A stretch of DNA of 64,000 nt from Scylla paramamosain (Eukaryota > Arthropoda > Malacostraca > Decapoda > Portunidae), in the NCBI RefSeq assembly GCF_035594125.1, contig NC_087152.1, positions 14,321,001 through 14,385,000 of the forward strand, given 5' to 3'. The notes below the pieces were generated by a model. The model was not told where the DNA came from. It saw only the letters and a list, made by a program, of their open reading frames with translations, and did not search any database. How positions within the stretch are numbered: position 1 is the stretch's first letter; every line of letters begins with the position of its first letter. This document shows, piece after piece, positions 12,795 through 26,039 of the stretch. The position numbers were made by a program, and so were the translations under genes.

Positions 12795-12940
12795 CAAGTG
12801 TTTCTCGCGCTCTTTACTTGCAGGTATCCTCGTGTTCTGTAAACTGGTAGGTCATTCATTCTTGTCTTTGCTTTCTCTCCGTATGGCCTGTCCCAGTTTT
12901 CCTGAGTCTTTTGCACCGTCTCTCTCAGCTGCTTCCTACT

Positions 12941-12987
<47 letters not shown>
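12795..12987 (+). mobile_element. SINE-like repeat copy 1, ending in (CA)n
   Basis: From tctttacttgcaggtatcct to the CA run, this is about 75-80% similar by eye to 14060-14252: both contain cctcgtg-tctgta, ttggtag-like, ctccgtatgg / cctgtatgg and gagtctttt-gcac blocks in the same order, and both end in CA repeats. No coding capacity, no clear A or B box. A short non-autonomous element with a CA tail is the simplest reading. Confidence 0.5.
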
Positions 12988-12990
<3 letters not shown>

Positions 12991-13319
12991 TGAATCTTAT
13001 TTTTGGACGGAATAACCGAATAAAAGGAGAAGGAAAGAGAAATGAAAAAGGCGCCGAGAGAAAGGAACGGAAGGAAAGGGAAGAGTCAACATTTCTTCCC
13101 CTTTGTGTGGAAAGTCATGTTGTAGAATAAGAAATCTGAGAGGGGGGAAAAATGGGAAATCTCACAAACTCTTGCTATCTACTCAGACTTTTTTTTTTTT
13201 TTTTTTAACTGGCGACTGAACTTTTCTTGGCAAATTCCCTCCCGCGGTGATCGGGTTTCCAAGGTACTACCGCCATTTTTTGAAGAGCGGGATTAGGGGG
13301 AGAAAAGATCTCGAGTGTA
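12988..13319. other. Unique stretch, no recognised feature
   Basis: A-rich then a T run at about 13190-13206. No gene signal. Confidence 0.4.
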
Positions 13320-13660
13320 ATGTTTTATTTTTGTTTGTGGTTTTGAAAGTTTCTTCCTGAAATTTCTTAAAATGGTTGATTAAGGGGAAAAAAATTGAGT
13401 TTTTTTTTCAGGGGAGGTTGAAAATGATACTAAGATTTTTTAAAAGAGCATGATTCAGGGAAAAAAAAGAGATTCGTTTTCTCTTAGTGGTTCTGAAAGT
13501 ATTCCTCAGATTTCTTATGGAGGTGATTAAGGGGAAAAATTTGAGTTTTTGTTATTCGGTTTTAAAAAATTCTTAAAGTAAGATTAAAGAAAATAGTTGA
13601 TTTCTTTTTTCTCTTTGTGATTTTGAAAGTAATCTTGATTATTTTTTTTTTTTAGGGAAA
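13320..13660. repeat. Tandem array, about 130-150 bp unit, 3 copies
   Basis: Block gtggttttgaaagtttcttc recurs in variants at about 13336, 13486 and 13616; gattaaggggaaaaa and ttgagttttt blocks recur between them. Confidence 0.65.
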
Positions 13661-13860
13661 TGACTGGCTACATCCTCTTATAAAATCTACAGTTAATTTG
13701 AGTCTTTATGAAACTCTTACTGTAAAGAAGTCTATTAATTCATATATTAATTGTTATTCGACTAATAGACACGAAATTCATTAAACTTCTTGGCATCACT
13801 ACGTGGAGACACTGTACGTACCTATTTACGTGGATTTTAGAACACAAATATGAGCTTGCA
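13661..13860. other. AT-rich stretch, no recognised feature
   Basis: No gene, RNA or element signal. Confidence 0.4.
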
Positions 13861-13982
13861 TCCATAAATCCATCCATCCTTCCACTCACCCATCTACCTA
13901 TTCATTCATTCATTCATCCATCCATCCATCCATTCATCCACCCGTCCACCAACCTACCCACCCACCCACCTATCCATCCATG
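13861..13982. repeat. Degenerate (CATC)n / (CACC)n tetranucleotide repeat
   Basis: Catc, cattc and cacc units across about 120 bp. Confidence 0.85.
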
Positions 13983-14059
13983 TGAGTTTTTGGCCATAAT
14001 GCACTTTCGACATCAGAGCATCAATCATTTAAGTGTCAGGCGCCCCCTTCCCACTCTGC

Positions 14060-14252
14060 TCTTATTTTCAAGCCGTGCTCTCTTGACTTGCAAGGAACCT
14101 CGTGCTCTGTATATTGGTAGTTCATTAATCCTTGTCTCTGCCCCCCTCCCTGTATGGTCATTCTCAATTTCTCCAAGTCTTTAGCACTGTTTCTCTCTCT
14201 GTTTCCTCCCACACACACTTACAAACACACACACACACACACAGACAGACAC
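14060..14252 (+). mobile_element. SINE-like repeat copy 2, ending in (CA)n
   Basis: Second copy of the element at 12795-12987, starting near tcttgacttgcaaggaacct and running into interrupted CA repeats. The divergence between the copies suggests independent old insertions. A related fragment (ccttgacttgcaagaaaa) lies near 42043. Confidence 0.5.
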
Positions 14253-14595
14253 ACTTTATTTTATTATTATTATTATAGGTTTATTGACCACAACTCACAA
14301 TGGAAGACATATACAGGACCCCGACACTAAAATTGTAAAAATCATCATTAACAAAGTTGAGAAAATAGTTGCAGTTCATACAAATAAAACAGTTTTCCTT
14401 TTAATTCGATACAATAGATAAAAATACTCCAGATCTGAACGAAACTGAACGAACGAGAACATAAAGCACTAAACGATTTAAAAGCTCTAGGTTTTCAACA
14501 TTAGAATAAAATTAGATGTACATTAACACAAAACACTAAAATACAGCAAAACCGCTAAAATTTAACTAAAATTTAATAAAATACGAAACGTTTCA
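14253..14595. other. AT-rich stretch, no recognised feature
   Basis: Begins with a short ATT repeat. The following A-rich sequence has many aaatac/aaaca motifs and no exon signal. Confidence 0.4.
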
Positions 14596-15117
<522 letters not shown>

Positions 15118-15193
<76 letters not shown>

Positions 15194-15248
15194 TTCATTC
15201 CATTTCTTTCCTTTATCTCCCTGCTCTGCCTTACCTTCTGCCTCACTT

Positions 15249-15325
<77 letters not shown>

Positions 15326-15379
15326 TCATTCCATTTCTTTCCTTTATCTCCCTGCTCTGCTTTACCTTCTGCCTCACTT

Positions 15380-15450
<71 letters not shown>
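15118..15450. repeat. Three (CT)n runs separated by a nearly identical 60-bp spacer
   Basis: CT runs occupy 15118-15189, 15251-15323 and 15382-15450. The two spacers (from ccttcattccatttctttcc to gcctcacttta) differ at about one base over roughly 58 bp, with the ctctgcc/ctctgct difference. The period is about 132 bp, so this is a young tandem duplication. Confidence 0.93.
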
Positions 15451-15453
<3 letters not shown>

Positions 15454-15479
15454 AATCCAATTTTGGGCAGTAGAAAAAA

Positions 15480-15657
15480 CCAAGAAAAATGTTTAGAGTA
15501 GCGTGCCATCAAGACGAGGCGCCCTGTTGCTGACTGACTGAATACTGTGGGAGCCATGGACTGAATGAGCAAATGGGGGCGGGGGATGCGGCCTGGTGGT
15601 GGTAGTGGTAGTGGTGGTGGGTTGATGTAACGTCTTGATTGTTTTGTTGCGTTGCTT
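15480..15657. other. Unique stretch, no recognised feature
   Basis: Includes a ggtggtagtgg-type patch near 15596-15620. No exon signal. Confidence 0.4.
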
Positions 15658-16265
15658 ATTGGAAGAGAAACTGATTCCTTGATTGATTGGCTGATTGACT
15701 GATTGGGTGAGTGAGTGAGTGAGTGAGTGAGTGTGTGAGTGAGTGTTTGGTTGACTGGTTGACTGGCTGAATGATTGGTTGGCCGATTCATTCACTGATT
15801 CTTTCACCCAGTCTTTGTATAATTAACTGACTCACTTACTCATCAATTACTGACTAACTGAGAAAATGACTGATTGATCGACTTCTCCAGTCAATTAGTT
15901 TTGTAGTCAGTCAGTTTGTCAGTCATTCACTAATTAACTAATATGATAAACCACTTTCATTCAATCAGTCAGTCTTTCACTCATTCACTAGCCACTTGCT
16001 CATTCACTCACTGATTAGTTGCTAGATTATTCTTTATATGACTGAAGGAGCAGGAGTGTTTGACTGAAGCTCCTTGAATATTGAACCCCATCATCTACTG
16101 AGTGACGAAAGCTCATAAAACCTTGTGTCATTTAAGTCCACTCAACTGACTAACTGACTGTCTGCTTTGGTGTCTACGAGTAAGTGATTGTCTGACTGTC
16201 TGACTGACTGACTGATGAAGGAAATGGACATACAGCCCATTTTGTACAGTGACTGATTGACTGGA
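15658..16265. repeat. Degenerate (GACT/GATT/GAGT)n tetranucleotide repeat
   Basis: About 600 bp of gatt, gact and gagt units on the plus strand, changing to agtc/attc order in the middle (15780-16060). The change of strand phase suggests an internal inversion or independent growth. Confidence 0.8.
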
Positions 16266-16284
16266 ATTGAGAATTAATTGTGAT

Positions 16285-16288
<4 letters not shown>

Positions 16289-16371
<83 letters not shown>
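16289..16371. repeat. (AT)n microsatellite
   Basis: Pure AT followed by a T run. Confidence 0.97.
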
Positions 16372-16378
<7 letters not shown>

Positions 16379-16494
16379 TTTCTACTTGCATTCTTATTTC
16401 CAATCATTTCTCTCTCATTTGCAAACCTTTTCTTACTAATTTGTTTTCATAGTTTACCTCTTGATTTTCATCATCATCGACACTCTAGTAAAAC

Positions 16495-16918
<424 letters not shown>

Positions 16919-16999
<81 letters not shown>
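16919..16999. repeat. (AT)n microsatellite
   Basis: Pure AT run. Confidence 0.97.
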
Positions 17000-17003
<4 letters not shown>

Positions 17004-17137
17004 CCTTATGGGGAAATAGCTTTTATTTTAGGAGCTGAATGACTGACTGACTTGCAGATAAAAAAAAAAAGTGACAGTTTGCATGTTTCTCTCACTTTTT
17101 ATTCTGTATATAATAAAACTTGGCAAATATGTGAAAC

Positions 17138-17140
<3 letters not shown>

Positions 17141-17217
<77 letters not shown>
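17141..17217. repeat. (GA)n microsatellite
   Basis: Pure GA run. Confidence 0.97.
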
Positions 17218-17219
<2 letters not shown>

Positions 17220-17339
17220 ATTGGAGGGAGGGACTGAATTATTGCCACTTTTTACTCAGCGAAATGCAAAAAGAACACAAACGTATACAGATTCAAATCA
17301 TTGACTGCATGTGTTCCAATATTCCGTAAAATAGTGGCT

Positions 17340-17450
17340 CATATTCCTGAACGCCCTACCGTCTCAAAAGAAGTATCTTCAAACACCACAGAGGTTATTA
17401 GTGTGGTTCTCATGGCGATTTCTCCCCACTGACGAAGGAAAAACCTCAAC
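17340..17450 (-). repeat. Decayed monomer of the 130-bp family
   Basis: The order atattcctgaacg, then cttcaaacaccacagaggtt, then a gttctcatgg-like block matches the reverse complement of the family unit. Similarity is weak. Confidence 0.35.
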
Positions 17451-17975
17451 AAACTATTACTGAAACCATGACAATATCCTTGAAAACCCAATTAAAAGAG
17501 ACAAAGAAAGAAATAACAGAAATACAGACAAAAGTTGAGGGGAGATTAGCCGTTAGTTCAAATATCTACGTTCTTCAGCCAAATTGTCTGGATCCTTGAA
17601 AACCCCATAAAAAAAAAAAAAAAAAAACGAAGAAAGAAATAATAGGAATACAGATTAAAGTCAACTGGAGATCCGATCAGGTCTCAGTTCAAACATCTAT
17701 ATTCTTCAGTAAAATCACCTTGAATCATTCCAGTGAAGTAATAAAGGTCATATTATCATAAAAAAAAAAAAAAAAACAGTATGGAGAGAAAAATACTCGT
17801 ACAAAGAAAGAAACAGCAGAAGTACAGAAAGGATTTAAGTTAAGGGGAGATCCGGTCAGCTATTGATTCAAACATTTAAGATATCCAGGAAAAATTGTCC
17901 AGGGTTAACTAAATGAAGTAATAAGTATCGTATTGTCGAATCGAGGTTGAGGGGAAACCAGTGCAGTCAAAGGGT
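17450..17975. repeat. Tandem array, about 128-172 bp unit, 4 copies
   Basis: Block caaagaaagaaataacagaa recurs in variants at about 17500, 17628 and 17800. A gttgaggggagattag-like block recurs at about 17535, 17660, 17840 and 17945. Length differences come mainly from the A runs at 17608 and 17760. Confidence 0.7.
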
Positions 17976-18565
17976 TTATGTGCCGCGCGCTGTTCCTGCA
18001 AACTTCCTCCTTCCTTCTCGTGACAAACAGAAAACGTACAAGCAAAAGAGAGAGAGAGAGAGAGGGAGGAAGAGAGTGAAGGAGAGGGTGAGAAAGAGAG
18101 AGAGAGAAATGAAAAAGAACTGAAATTCAAACGAGGGCAGTTTGTGTGGATTTATTTGGTTCATTTTATTTTTTATTTTTTTATTCACTGAATATGCATG
18201 CAATAAATTTATGTTTCTGGAATAGAGAAGTTGATGCTGACTAATAGCGATGGATAACATATACTAAAATGACATGAAAAAAAAAAAAAGAAAAATGGGG
18301 AAAAAAAAAACAAATAAAGAAAATAAAATAAATAAAAAAGGAAGAAATTAATCCAGGAAACTAGAGAGAATAGAAAAAAAAAACAACTAGAAATAAAAAG
18401 ACAACTGTAAATAAATGAATAAATGAGAAAATTTGGAAAGAAGAAAAGAGATATACAAAATTTGTCGAAATAGAGAAAGAAAAAAAAAACGAAAATGTTT
18501 AGAGAGAAATGTAGAGTAGAAAAAAAAATACAAATAAATACAAACTATAAAGAAATGAGCCAGAG

Positions 18566-18568
<3 letters not shown>
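17976..18568. other. Purine-rich and A-rich stretch, no recognised feature
   Basis: Imperfect GA repeats at 18045-18110 and many A runs interspersed with aaataaata from 18270. No exon signal. Confidence 0.45.

Positions 18569-18640
<72 letters not shown>
18569..18640. repeat. (GA)n microsatellite
   Basis: Pure GA run. Confidence 0.97.
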
Positions 18641-18642
<2 letters not shown>

Positions 18643-19022
18643 CAGAACCCTTAGAAAAATCCGGTTTGCACGAACAAGTCGGATAATTGCGGATGCAGTA
18701 AGTGGCTGGAATTCCTTTCATGTGCATTTGAAAACATGGGAACGACAACACTAACGAACATTTTTTTTTTCCCCATGCCACGCAGCACCTGGACTTACAC
18801 ACGTGCAAAAAATGTTATCCAGTATAAGAGGGAGACGGAAAATTACAAAATATATATTGCATGGAAACTGACTTACTCTGGCCACTGAGTTACGTTCCCT
18901 GAGTGTATGAGGGCGTAGGGAAATTTATGTTTTTTCTTCAATACCTTAACCCTTTCAGTGTGATATGCAATAATTCCCAGCATTGAAAGAAGTGTACAAA
19001 ACTTTTACAGCCATTTACAGGA
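18641..19022. other. Unique stretch, no recognised feature
   Basis: No gene, RNA or element was identified. Confidence 0.4.
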
Positions 19023-19171
<149 letters not shown>

Positions 19172-19589
19172 ATGACGACAATGGATTTTTCAATTTCTAT
19201 TTGTATAATATTCAGAAGTGGCTATACGTAGAGGCAGGTGGAAACAAAATGTCCTACAGCGGTTTGTTATTTCTGAACCAGGTGCCGAATAGCAGTGAAA
19301 TGTTAATTAACCCTTTGACTGCTATTTGGTACGTCTTTCTTTAATTACTAATCACTGTGAGACATCTTTACTTGTTATACAGCATCCTCCAATCTTTAAC
19401 CAGGCTAGAAACTGCAAAATCTATTCTTTTTAACCCCTTCTTTTTTGCAGACGCTTATAAAGATTTCATGCATGACTTTTGGTGCTGTTGTTTCATATCG
19501 CAGGAATAGGGTTAAGACAATCCTGTTTCGAAGATCAGACAAATTCATAGATGTGGAAATAAGTAGATTTTTTTTTTTTTTTCGCTTCA

Positions 19590-19810
19590 AAAACACACGT
19601 GTGGTAGTCAGTATTCTCAAACACTTCAGCGTCCCATCTCGATTTCGTTTAGTAGGCTGTGGTGGCTTTCAGGGATGTTTTCATGATTCTAGTGATGATT
19701 TAAGAAGAGATCTCCCTTAGCAATGTGAAAAACACCATGGGAGTCCTGCTAATCGTCTCTGTGGCATTTAAAAAACAATCCTGATGAGAGAATGAAATGT
19801 GTAAATGCTC
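19590..19810 (+). repeat. Two decayed monomers of the 130-bp family
   Basis: The sequence has a tattctcaaacacttcag block, a ctgtggtggctttcaggg block, and gttttcatgattctagtgat, followed near 19745 by tcctgctaatcgtctctgtg with gatgagagaatgaaatgt. These match the blocks of 36720-38100 in the same order. Confidence 0.5.
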
Positions 19811-20151
19811 CATGTTGAGCAGCCAACATTCATAAAACTAAGTCTCTTTTAACAGTCAACAAACAAACATCCTTCAAACTTAGCTACCCTCAACTTATCA
19901 TCCTTCAAACTCAGTCCCTTCAACAGATAACATTCTTAAAATCCTACTGTAAATTTAAAAAAGCAAGTCAGTTATTTATTTCATCTATTTATTTTTTGAG
20001 TAGCTGTGCCGTGGTGCTTATCTAATGAGGACACGTTTAATTATGCTAAATACCCTTTGTAATATTATTCGCTGCACGAGTAATAAAAGATCTAATTTGC
20101 TGCTCTGCCCTTCAATGACTTCTGTGCAATTTCCCGATACATTTTTTGTGT

Positions 20152-20154
<3 letters not shown>
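19811..20154. other. Mostly unique; short degenerate repeat at 19840-19950
   Basis: The motif catccttcaaactcagt appears about three times at roughly 45-bp spacing. The rest is unrecognised. Confidence 0.4.

Positions 20155-20229
<75 letters not shown>
20155..20229. repeat. (GA)n microsatellite
   Basis: Pure GA run. Confidence 0.97.
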
Positions 20230-20232
<3 letters not shown>

Positions 20233-20539
20233 GTGGGACTCGGAAATGCATCACGTGTTCTAAAAAGGTGTGCCATTATCAGGTTATTAAGAAGAAGTGT
20301 ATATTTACTTCTGATGAATGAATGTAAGTTAATTAATCGCTGCATCCGGTGAGTGATTTATGTTATATAATTTCACTTGATCTTATTTTATTTCATACCG
20401 TGACCTCATTCTGCCTCTCTACTGTAGGTTCTGAAGGATCGTGATTATTGTATATTGAAAGATTTTTTTTTATTACTTATTTATTTATTTTTTTTTACTT
20501 TTTATTCTTGTCTTTCCATCGTTTCATTTTTTTTTACGC

Positions 20540-21240
20540 TTTTTGTTTCTCGTTTTACATTCTAACTTTAAAAAATTTGAATGTTATATATTTTTTTCTG
20601 GTTTCATGATTTGCTGCAACATGAAGATTATGTGAATTCATTTTTTTTTCTATTTATTTTTGTCTTACCTTTTTATTTCTTGTATAGAATTCTAAATGGC
20701 CTTTGTGTTTTTGTCCACTTTTTAATTTCACCTTTTATTTATTCATCTATATTTCCGATCTCACGTTCTGTTAGCTATCATAAGAACGTCGCGCACCCTA
20801 ACAACACAAAACAGAACACACGAACATGGAAACACGTGTACATCATATTATTTTCACCTCTTCGTTATCTGCCCAGCATTCTACTTTGATTGTGAACACT
20901 ATTATCTACCTTTAGTTTCTTTACCCACATATTCTTTTTGTAATCTGAACATGGCTTTTTTTATTTATAGTCTTTCGTTTTGCATCCTTGATACGTACAT
21001 TATTTTCTACCTTTTACACTCCTATTCCACATTCTGCCGTAATAAGAACTTGATGCGTCGCTTTACATCTTAGTTTTTCGTCTCATATTCCATTGTAATA
21101 TATGTTGCTTTTTCACCCTTTTATTTATTTATTTATTATTGCTTTTTATTTCTCGTTTCAGATTCCGTTGCAGTATCAACAAGACGCGTCGTTTTTTCCA
21201 CATTTTTAGTCTCTCTTCTCACGTTCTACTGCCAGATTTA
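20540..21240. repeat. Tandem array of short units, about 56-100 bp
   Basis: Block cacattctgccgtaataaga recurs in variants at about 20550, 20765, 20872, 20930, 21030, 21086, 21161 and 21218. Every other copy adds a gatgcgtcgc-like block (near 20788, 21050, 21183), hinting at an alternating two-unit structure. Confidence 0.6.
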
Positions 21241-21357
21241 TTGCCTTGTTCTCCCACGTGAGGTCAGGTAACGGTAAACACTTGAGGTTCCTCACCCTCG
21301 AGCTTGCAGTCTCAGATAAAACTCGCTTGGGAAACTAAAGTAAAAAAAAAAAAAAAA

Positions 21358-22499
<1,142 letters not shown>

Positions 22500-22960
22500 A
22501 AAAAGGAAAGATCAAATCGTGTATTTAAAGTTAGTAAACCCTTCTCAATTTAGGTCATGAATATTCGTAAATGTTTCAAATGTCTCATACGGTCATGGGA
22601 ACTGAAGGTTGCACCATTGTATTCTGGCAAACAACTCTAGGAAATCTCGACACTGTAATATATGTTAAAATCAAACCGTGTTCTAAATTAAAGTTGGTAT
22701 GCACTTGTAAATTTAGGCGATGAATACTTGCAAATATCTCAAATGTTTCAAACGGTTGCGGGAAACTCAAGATTGCATCGTCTTATTCAGCTTATCAAAA
22801 GGAAATCTCAACAACATGATATATCTGGCAAAATTAAATCATGTTCCATGTTAAAGTTGGTATGCACGTGTAAATTCAAATGATGAATACACGTAAATGT
22901 TTCAAGTGTTTCAAATACTCACGGAACTGAAGTTTGCAGCATCATACTCTGTGCTAGCCT
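22500..22960. repeat. Tandem array, 163-bp unit, 3 copies
   Basis: Block gaatattcgtaaatgtttca begins at about 22559, 22722 and 22885, both spacings being 163 bp. Around it lie a gttaaagttggtatgcac-like block and a ggaaatctcgacac-like block. A partial fourth copy (ggaaatatcgacacc) appears near 23083. Confidence 0.85.
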
Positions 22961-23127
22961 ACTCAAGGGACCGCCCGGCAACTGTATATCCTTTTACTAT
23001 TGCATGTATTTCTTTTGCCTTCTATCTCATCTCTTCATCTCTTTGTAAATTCTTGCTTTTCTTCAATAAACTGTTAAACTATTAGGAAATATCGACACCA
23101 TCTGGCAACCGCTGACAACCTAACCCC

Positions 23128-23289
23128 GTGTCTCCGTCTTACAGCGAGGGAATATATCCTCCCACACAAACCGGCGCCATTCAAAATAATATAATGCACG
23201 CTGAAGTGCCTCATATTTCACCTACTATTCATGGCTTATTTGATGCCGGTAATTTTGTAGACGAGGAGCGTACCCTGCGTCTTGCTATG
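23128..23289 (+). other. Open frame of unknown status
   Basis: An 84-codon frame spans 23128-23382. Its first two thirds are not low complexity and start just upstream of a pyrimidine-poor acceptor-like ctccgtcttacag at about 23144. Its end runs into the dispersed repeat at 23290. No domain recognised and no donor with good spacing; it may be chance. Confidence 0.12.
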
Positions 23290-23870
23290 AATAGCCCGTC
23301 CTCAAGTAAATATTACGACGTGTGCTTTGTTCACGATTCAAGCCTCGTGTGTTTGAAGCGCCTTGATTCTAATAAGGACTGATTTTCAAGGTTAAGCAAG
23401 CTCTACGCGGTGTTTTTTTTTTTTTTCTTATTCCCCATTAATGATGCAAGATTATGTAAGCTTTGTAACTTTCATGACAGCCTGTTCGTAGTAGTAAGAT
23501 TCAAGACTTCGCATATTTGAAGCGCTTTGATACTTATCAGGAGTGTTTTCAAAGGCTACAGAGATGGTTTTTGAGTTCTTGGGGTTGCTTTTCTTATTTC
23601 CATTGGTGATGCAGGATGGCTGTCTAACTATATTCAGCAAAATATTTACGAGAACCGCAAATTCCACAAGATCCTGTTATAGGTTGCGAGAATTTTGTTT
23701 ACGATTCAGACTTCGAGTATTGGAACGTTTGGGGCTCGAGGAAGGACTGCTTTTAAAGGCTATAGCAATGGTTATTTGTGTTCTCAATGGTGTTCTTCTA
23801 TTTTTATTGGTGATGCAGAGTTATCGTTAAGCTTTAGTCATGAAAATATCGATATAATCTTTGAAACTTT
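23290..23870 (-). repeat. Three decayed monomers of the 130-bp family, minus orientation
   Basis: Blocks like cttcgcatatttgaagcgct (reverse complement of the agcgtttcagaatac block) occur near 23340, 23502 and 23712. Each is followed by a gttttcaaaggctacagag-like block. Spacing is 160-210 bp and inserts with tattggtgatgca separate them. Confidence 0.55.
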
Positions 23871-23962
23871 CACTAGAACCTTTTAGGAGTGGACGAGCGA
23901 AAGACGAAACATTTCAAGGTACTAGACCCAGTGATTCTCCTGCTTGTGATGGGTGCATACAG

Positions 23963-23963
<1 letters not shown>

Positions 23964-24006
<43 letters not shown>
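23964..24006. repeat. (CT)n microsatellite
   Basis: Pure CT run. Confidence 0.96.
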
Positions 24007-24009
<3 letters not shown>

Positions 24010-24817
24010 TCCTGCTATTCGCAAATGTGTTTATTGTTATTAAGAACACAAAACTTTAAGAGAAGGTGCAGAAAGGCCGAGTGTACAAGTGGCACTTTAA
24101 GACAGTAACCTAACGCCGCCCTCTATCGGTGAGTTTTTGAACTAATTTGGGAACTGTACTGCTGCCTGTTGACTCTGATTTTATTCATTTATTTTACTTA
24201 TTCACATATATACTTAGGTACTTAGCCCTCTACTTGTGTACCGTGCCAGCATTGTTCCATATGTCTTTCTGCACTGGCCTGCCTGCTGGAGTGAGTTTAA
24301 GAGGGTGAGGGAATTACATATTGTAGTTCTTACGTGTAGGATGTACCATTAATAACACATATGGTAAATTTATCTACACATGTATTTTGTTTATTTATGT
24401 ATTTTTTATTTTTTTTATGAGGTGTTACTAACTAGTATCTTTTTGCTATTTCACGTTAAGTTTATTTATTTGTTTTCTCGTCAACGTCATCTGGTAGCGA
24501 AGATATTTCTGTACTGTGCTTTTGTTCACCCATTGCACACCTCCGTTATTCGTAAACGCCTCATCTTTTTGTCCAAACTTCTTTTCACAGATTGTAGTGA
24601 AATTTACTTGTTTTCTTATTCCACAGTTTTCGTGATCCTGGTGACAGCAAGGATTATGTGTACGAGTATTTAAAATCAAAGAGCGTTCAAAACCCAACTA
24701 ATCTTAATGAGTGGCCTTAGTCTCAGTTTTTTTTTGGCTTTTAAATCTGTCTTAAAAAAAAATATGGTGTGGTTATTGTGAGAATGTAATATATAGTGTG
24801 TGTTGTGTTAGAAAGTG

Positions 24818-24820
<3 letters not shown>
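24007..24820. other. Unique stretch, no recognised gene
   Basis: AT-rich. The 97-codon frame at 24380-24673 is Tyr/Phe-rich as expected of T-rich DNA, with no domain recognised. Confidence 0.4.

Positions 24821-24908
<88 letters not shown>
24821..24908. repeat. (CT)n microsatellite with one cc interruption
   Basis: The extra c at about 24881 shifts the phase of the run. Confidence 0.96.
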
Positions 24909-24913
<5 letters not shown>

Positions 24914-24965
24914 ATCCTAAACGAATCATGCGGCCCAGTCTTAACGAAGTGTTTTCTCCCATTCT

Positions 24966-24993
24966 CTTCTTCTTCTTCTTCTTCTTCTTCTTC
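24966..24993. repeat. (TTC)n repeat
   Basis: Nine or so TTC units. Confidence 0.9.
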
Positions 24994-25094
24994 CATTTGG
25001 TGCTGTAAACGTTCTATTCTTGCTGAAATTTTCTTTTTTTCCCCTTCTTTCCCTCCTCCTTTCTCTACAAACATTATGTAACTTCAACCTTCTT

Positions 25095-25096
<2 letters not shown>

Positions 25097-25184
<88 letters not shown>
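25097..25184. repeat. (GA)n microsatellite
   Basis: Pure GA run. It is one of four in an 800-bp stretch. Confidence 0.97.
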
Positions 25185-25187
<3 letters not shown>

Positions 25188-25245
25188 GAAAAGAGCTCTT
25201 GATAAGGACAGACTTGACTCGCTGGATGGAAATTTTTAGGGAGAA

Positions 25246-25248
<3 letters not shown>

Positions 25249-25327
<79 letters not shown>
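25249..25327. repeat. (GA)n microsatellite with one gg interruption
   Basis: Interrupted at about 25279. Confidence 0.97.
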
Positions 25328-25331
<4 letters not shown>

Positions 25332-25597
25332 TCAATTCCCCGTCGCTTTCAAAAAAATTTATAGACGAACTTTACTACGTACACGATGAGAAATTTCGTT
25401 GTGTCCCGCCTGTTGTACTCTGAATTAGGTTTCATCCCCAAGGCAAATTTATTATTCCCGCGTTCCTTGGCAGGGTTTTTGAGAGTGATGTGGTGAGCAT
25501 TTTTCATTTGTGGCATGTTTATTACTGCCGTGATCGTCGTAAATATTAGCTTTATAACAGTGCCACTATCACCAATACCACCATCACCACCACCACC

Positions 25598-25598
<1 letters not shown>

Positions 25599-25670
<72 letters not shown>
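25599..25670. repeat. (GA)n microsatellite preceded by (CAC)n
   Basis: A short caccatcaccaccacc stretch at 25579-25596 joins the GA run. Confidence 0.97.
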
Positions 25671-25671
<1 letters not shown>

Positions 25672-25797
25672 AGTATAACACCCATCATCTCAAGTGTAAA
25701 AGAATAATTTGTTATGTAAATTTGGCCTATGAAGACTTGAACGGTGCAATACATTTCCTTCACCGCCAAACGAGGGAGCAATGGAAGAGGTCAGCGC

Positions 25798-25799
<2 letters not shown>

Positions 25800-25893
<94 letters not shown>
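25800..25893. repeat. (GA)n microsatellite
   Basis: About 94 bp. The flank ggaggtcagcg occurs on both sides (near 25787 and 25906), suggesting the run split a small duplication. Confidence 0.97.
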
Positions 25894-25896
<3 letters not shown>

Positions 25897-26039
25897 GGTG
25901 AGGGACGGAGGTCAGCGTTGGCGGGGAACCAGAGAGAGAGCAGGAAGGAGAGAAAGGAGGGAAGGGAAGGTGGTGAGGCGGTGTACTTCCTGTCAAGATG
26001 TTGAGGAATGGAAACGTAGGAAGAGTCAGAAAAAGGAAG

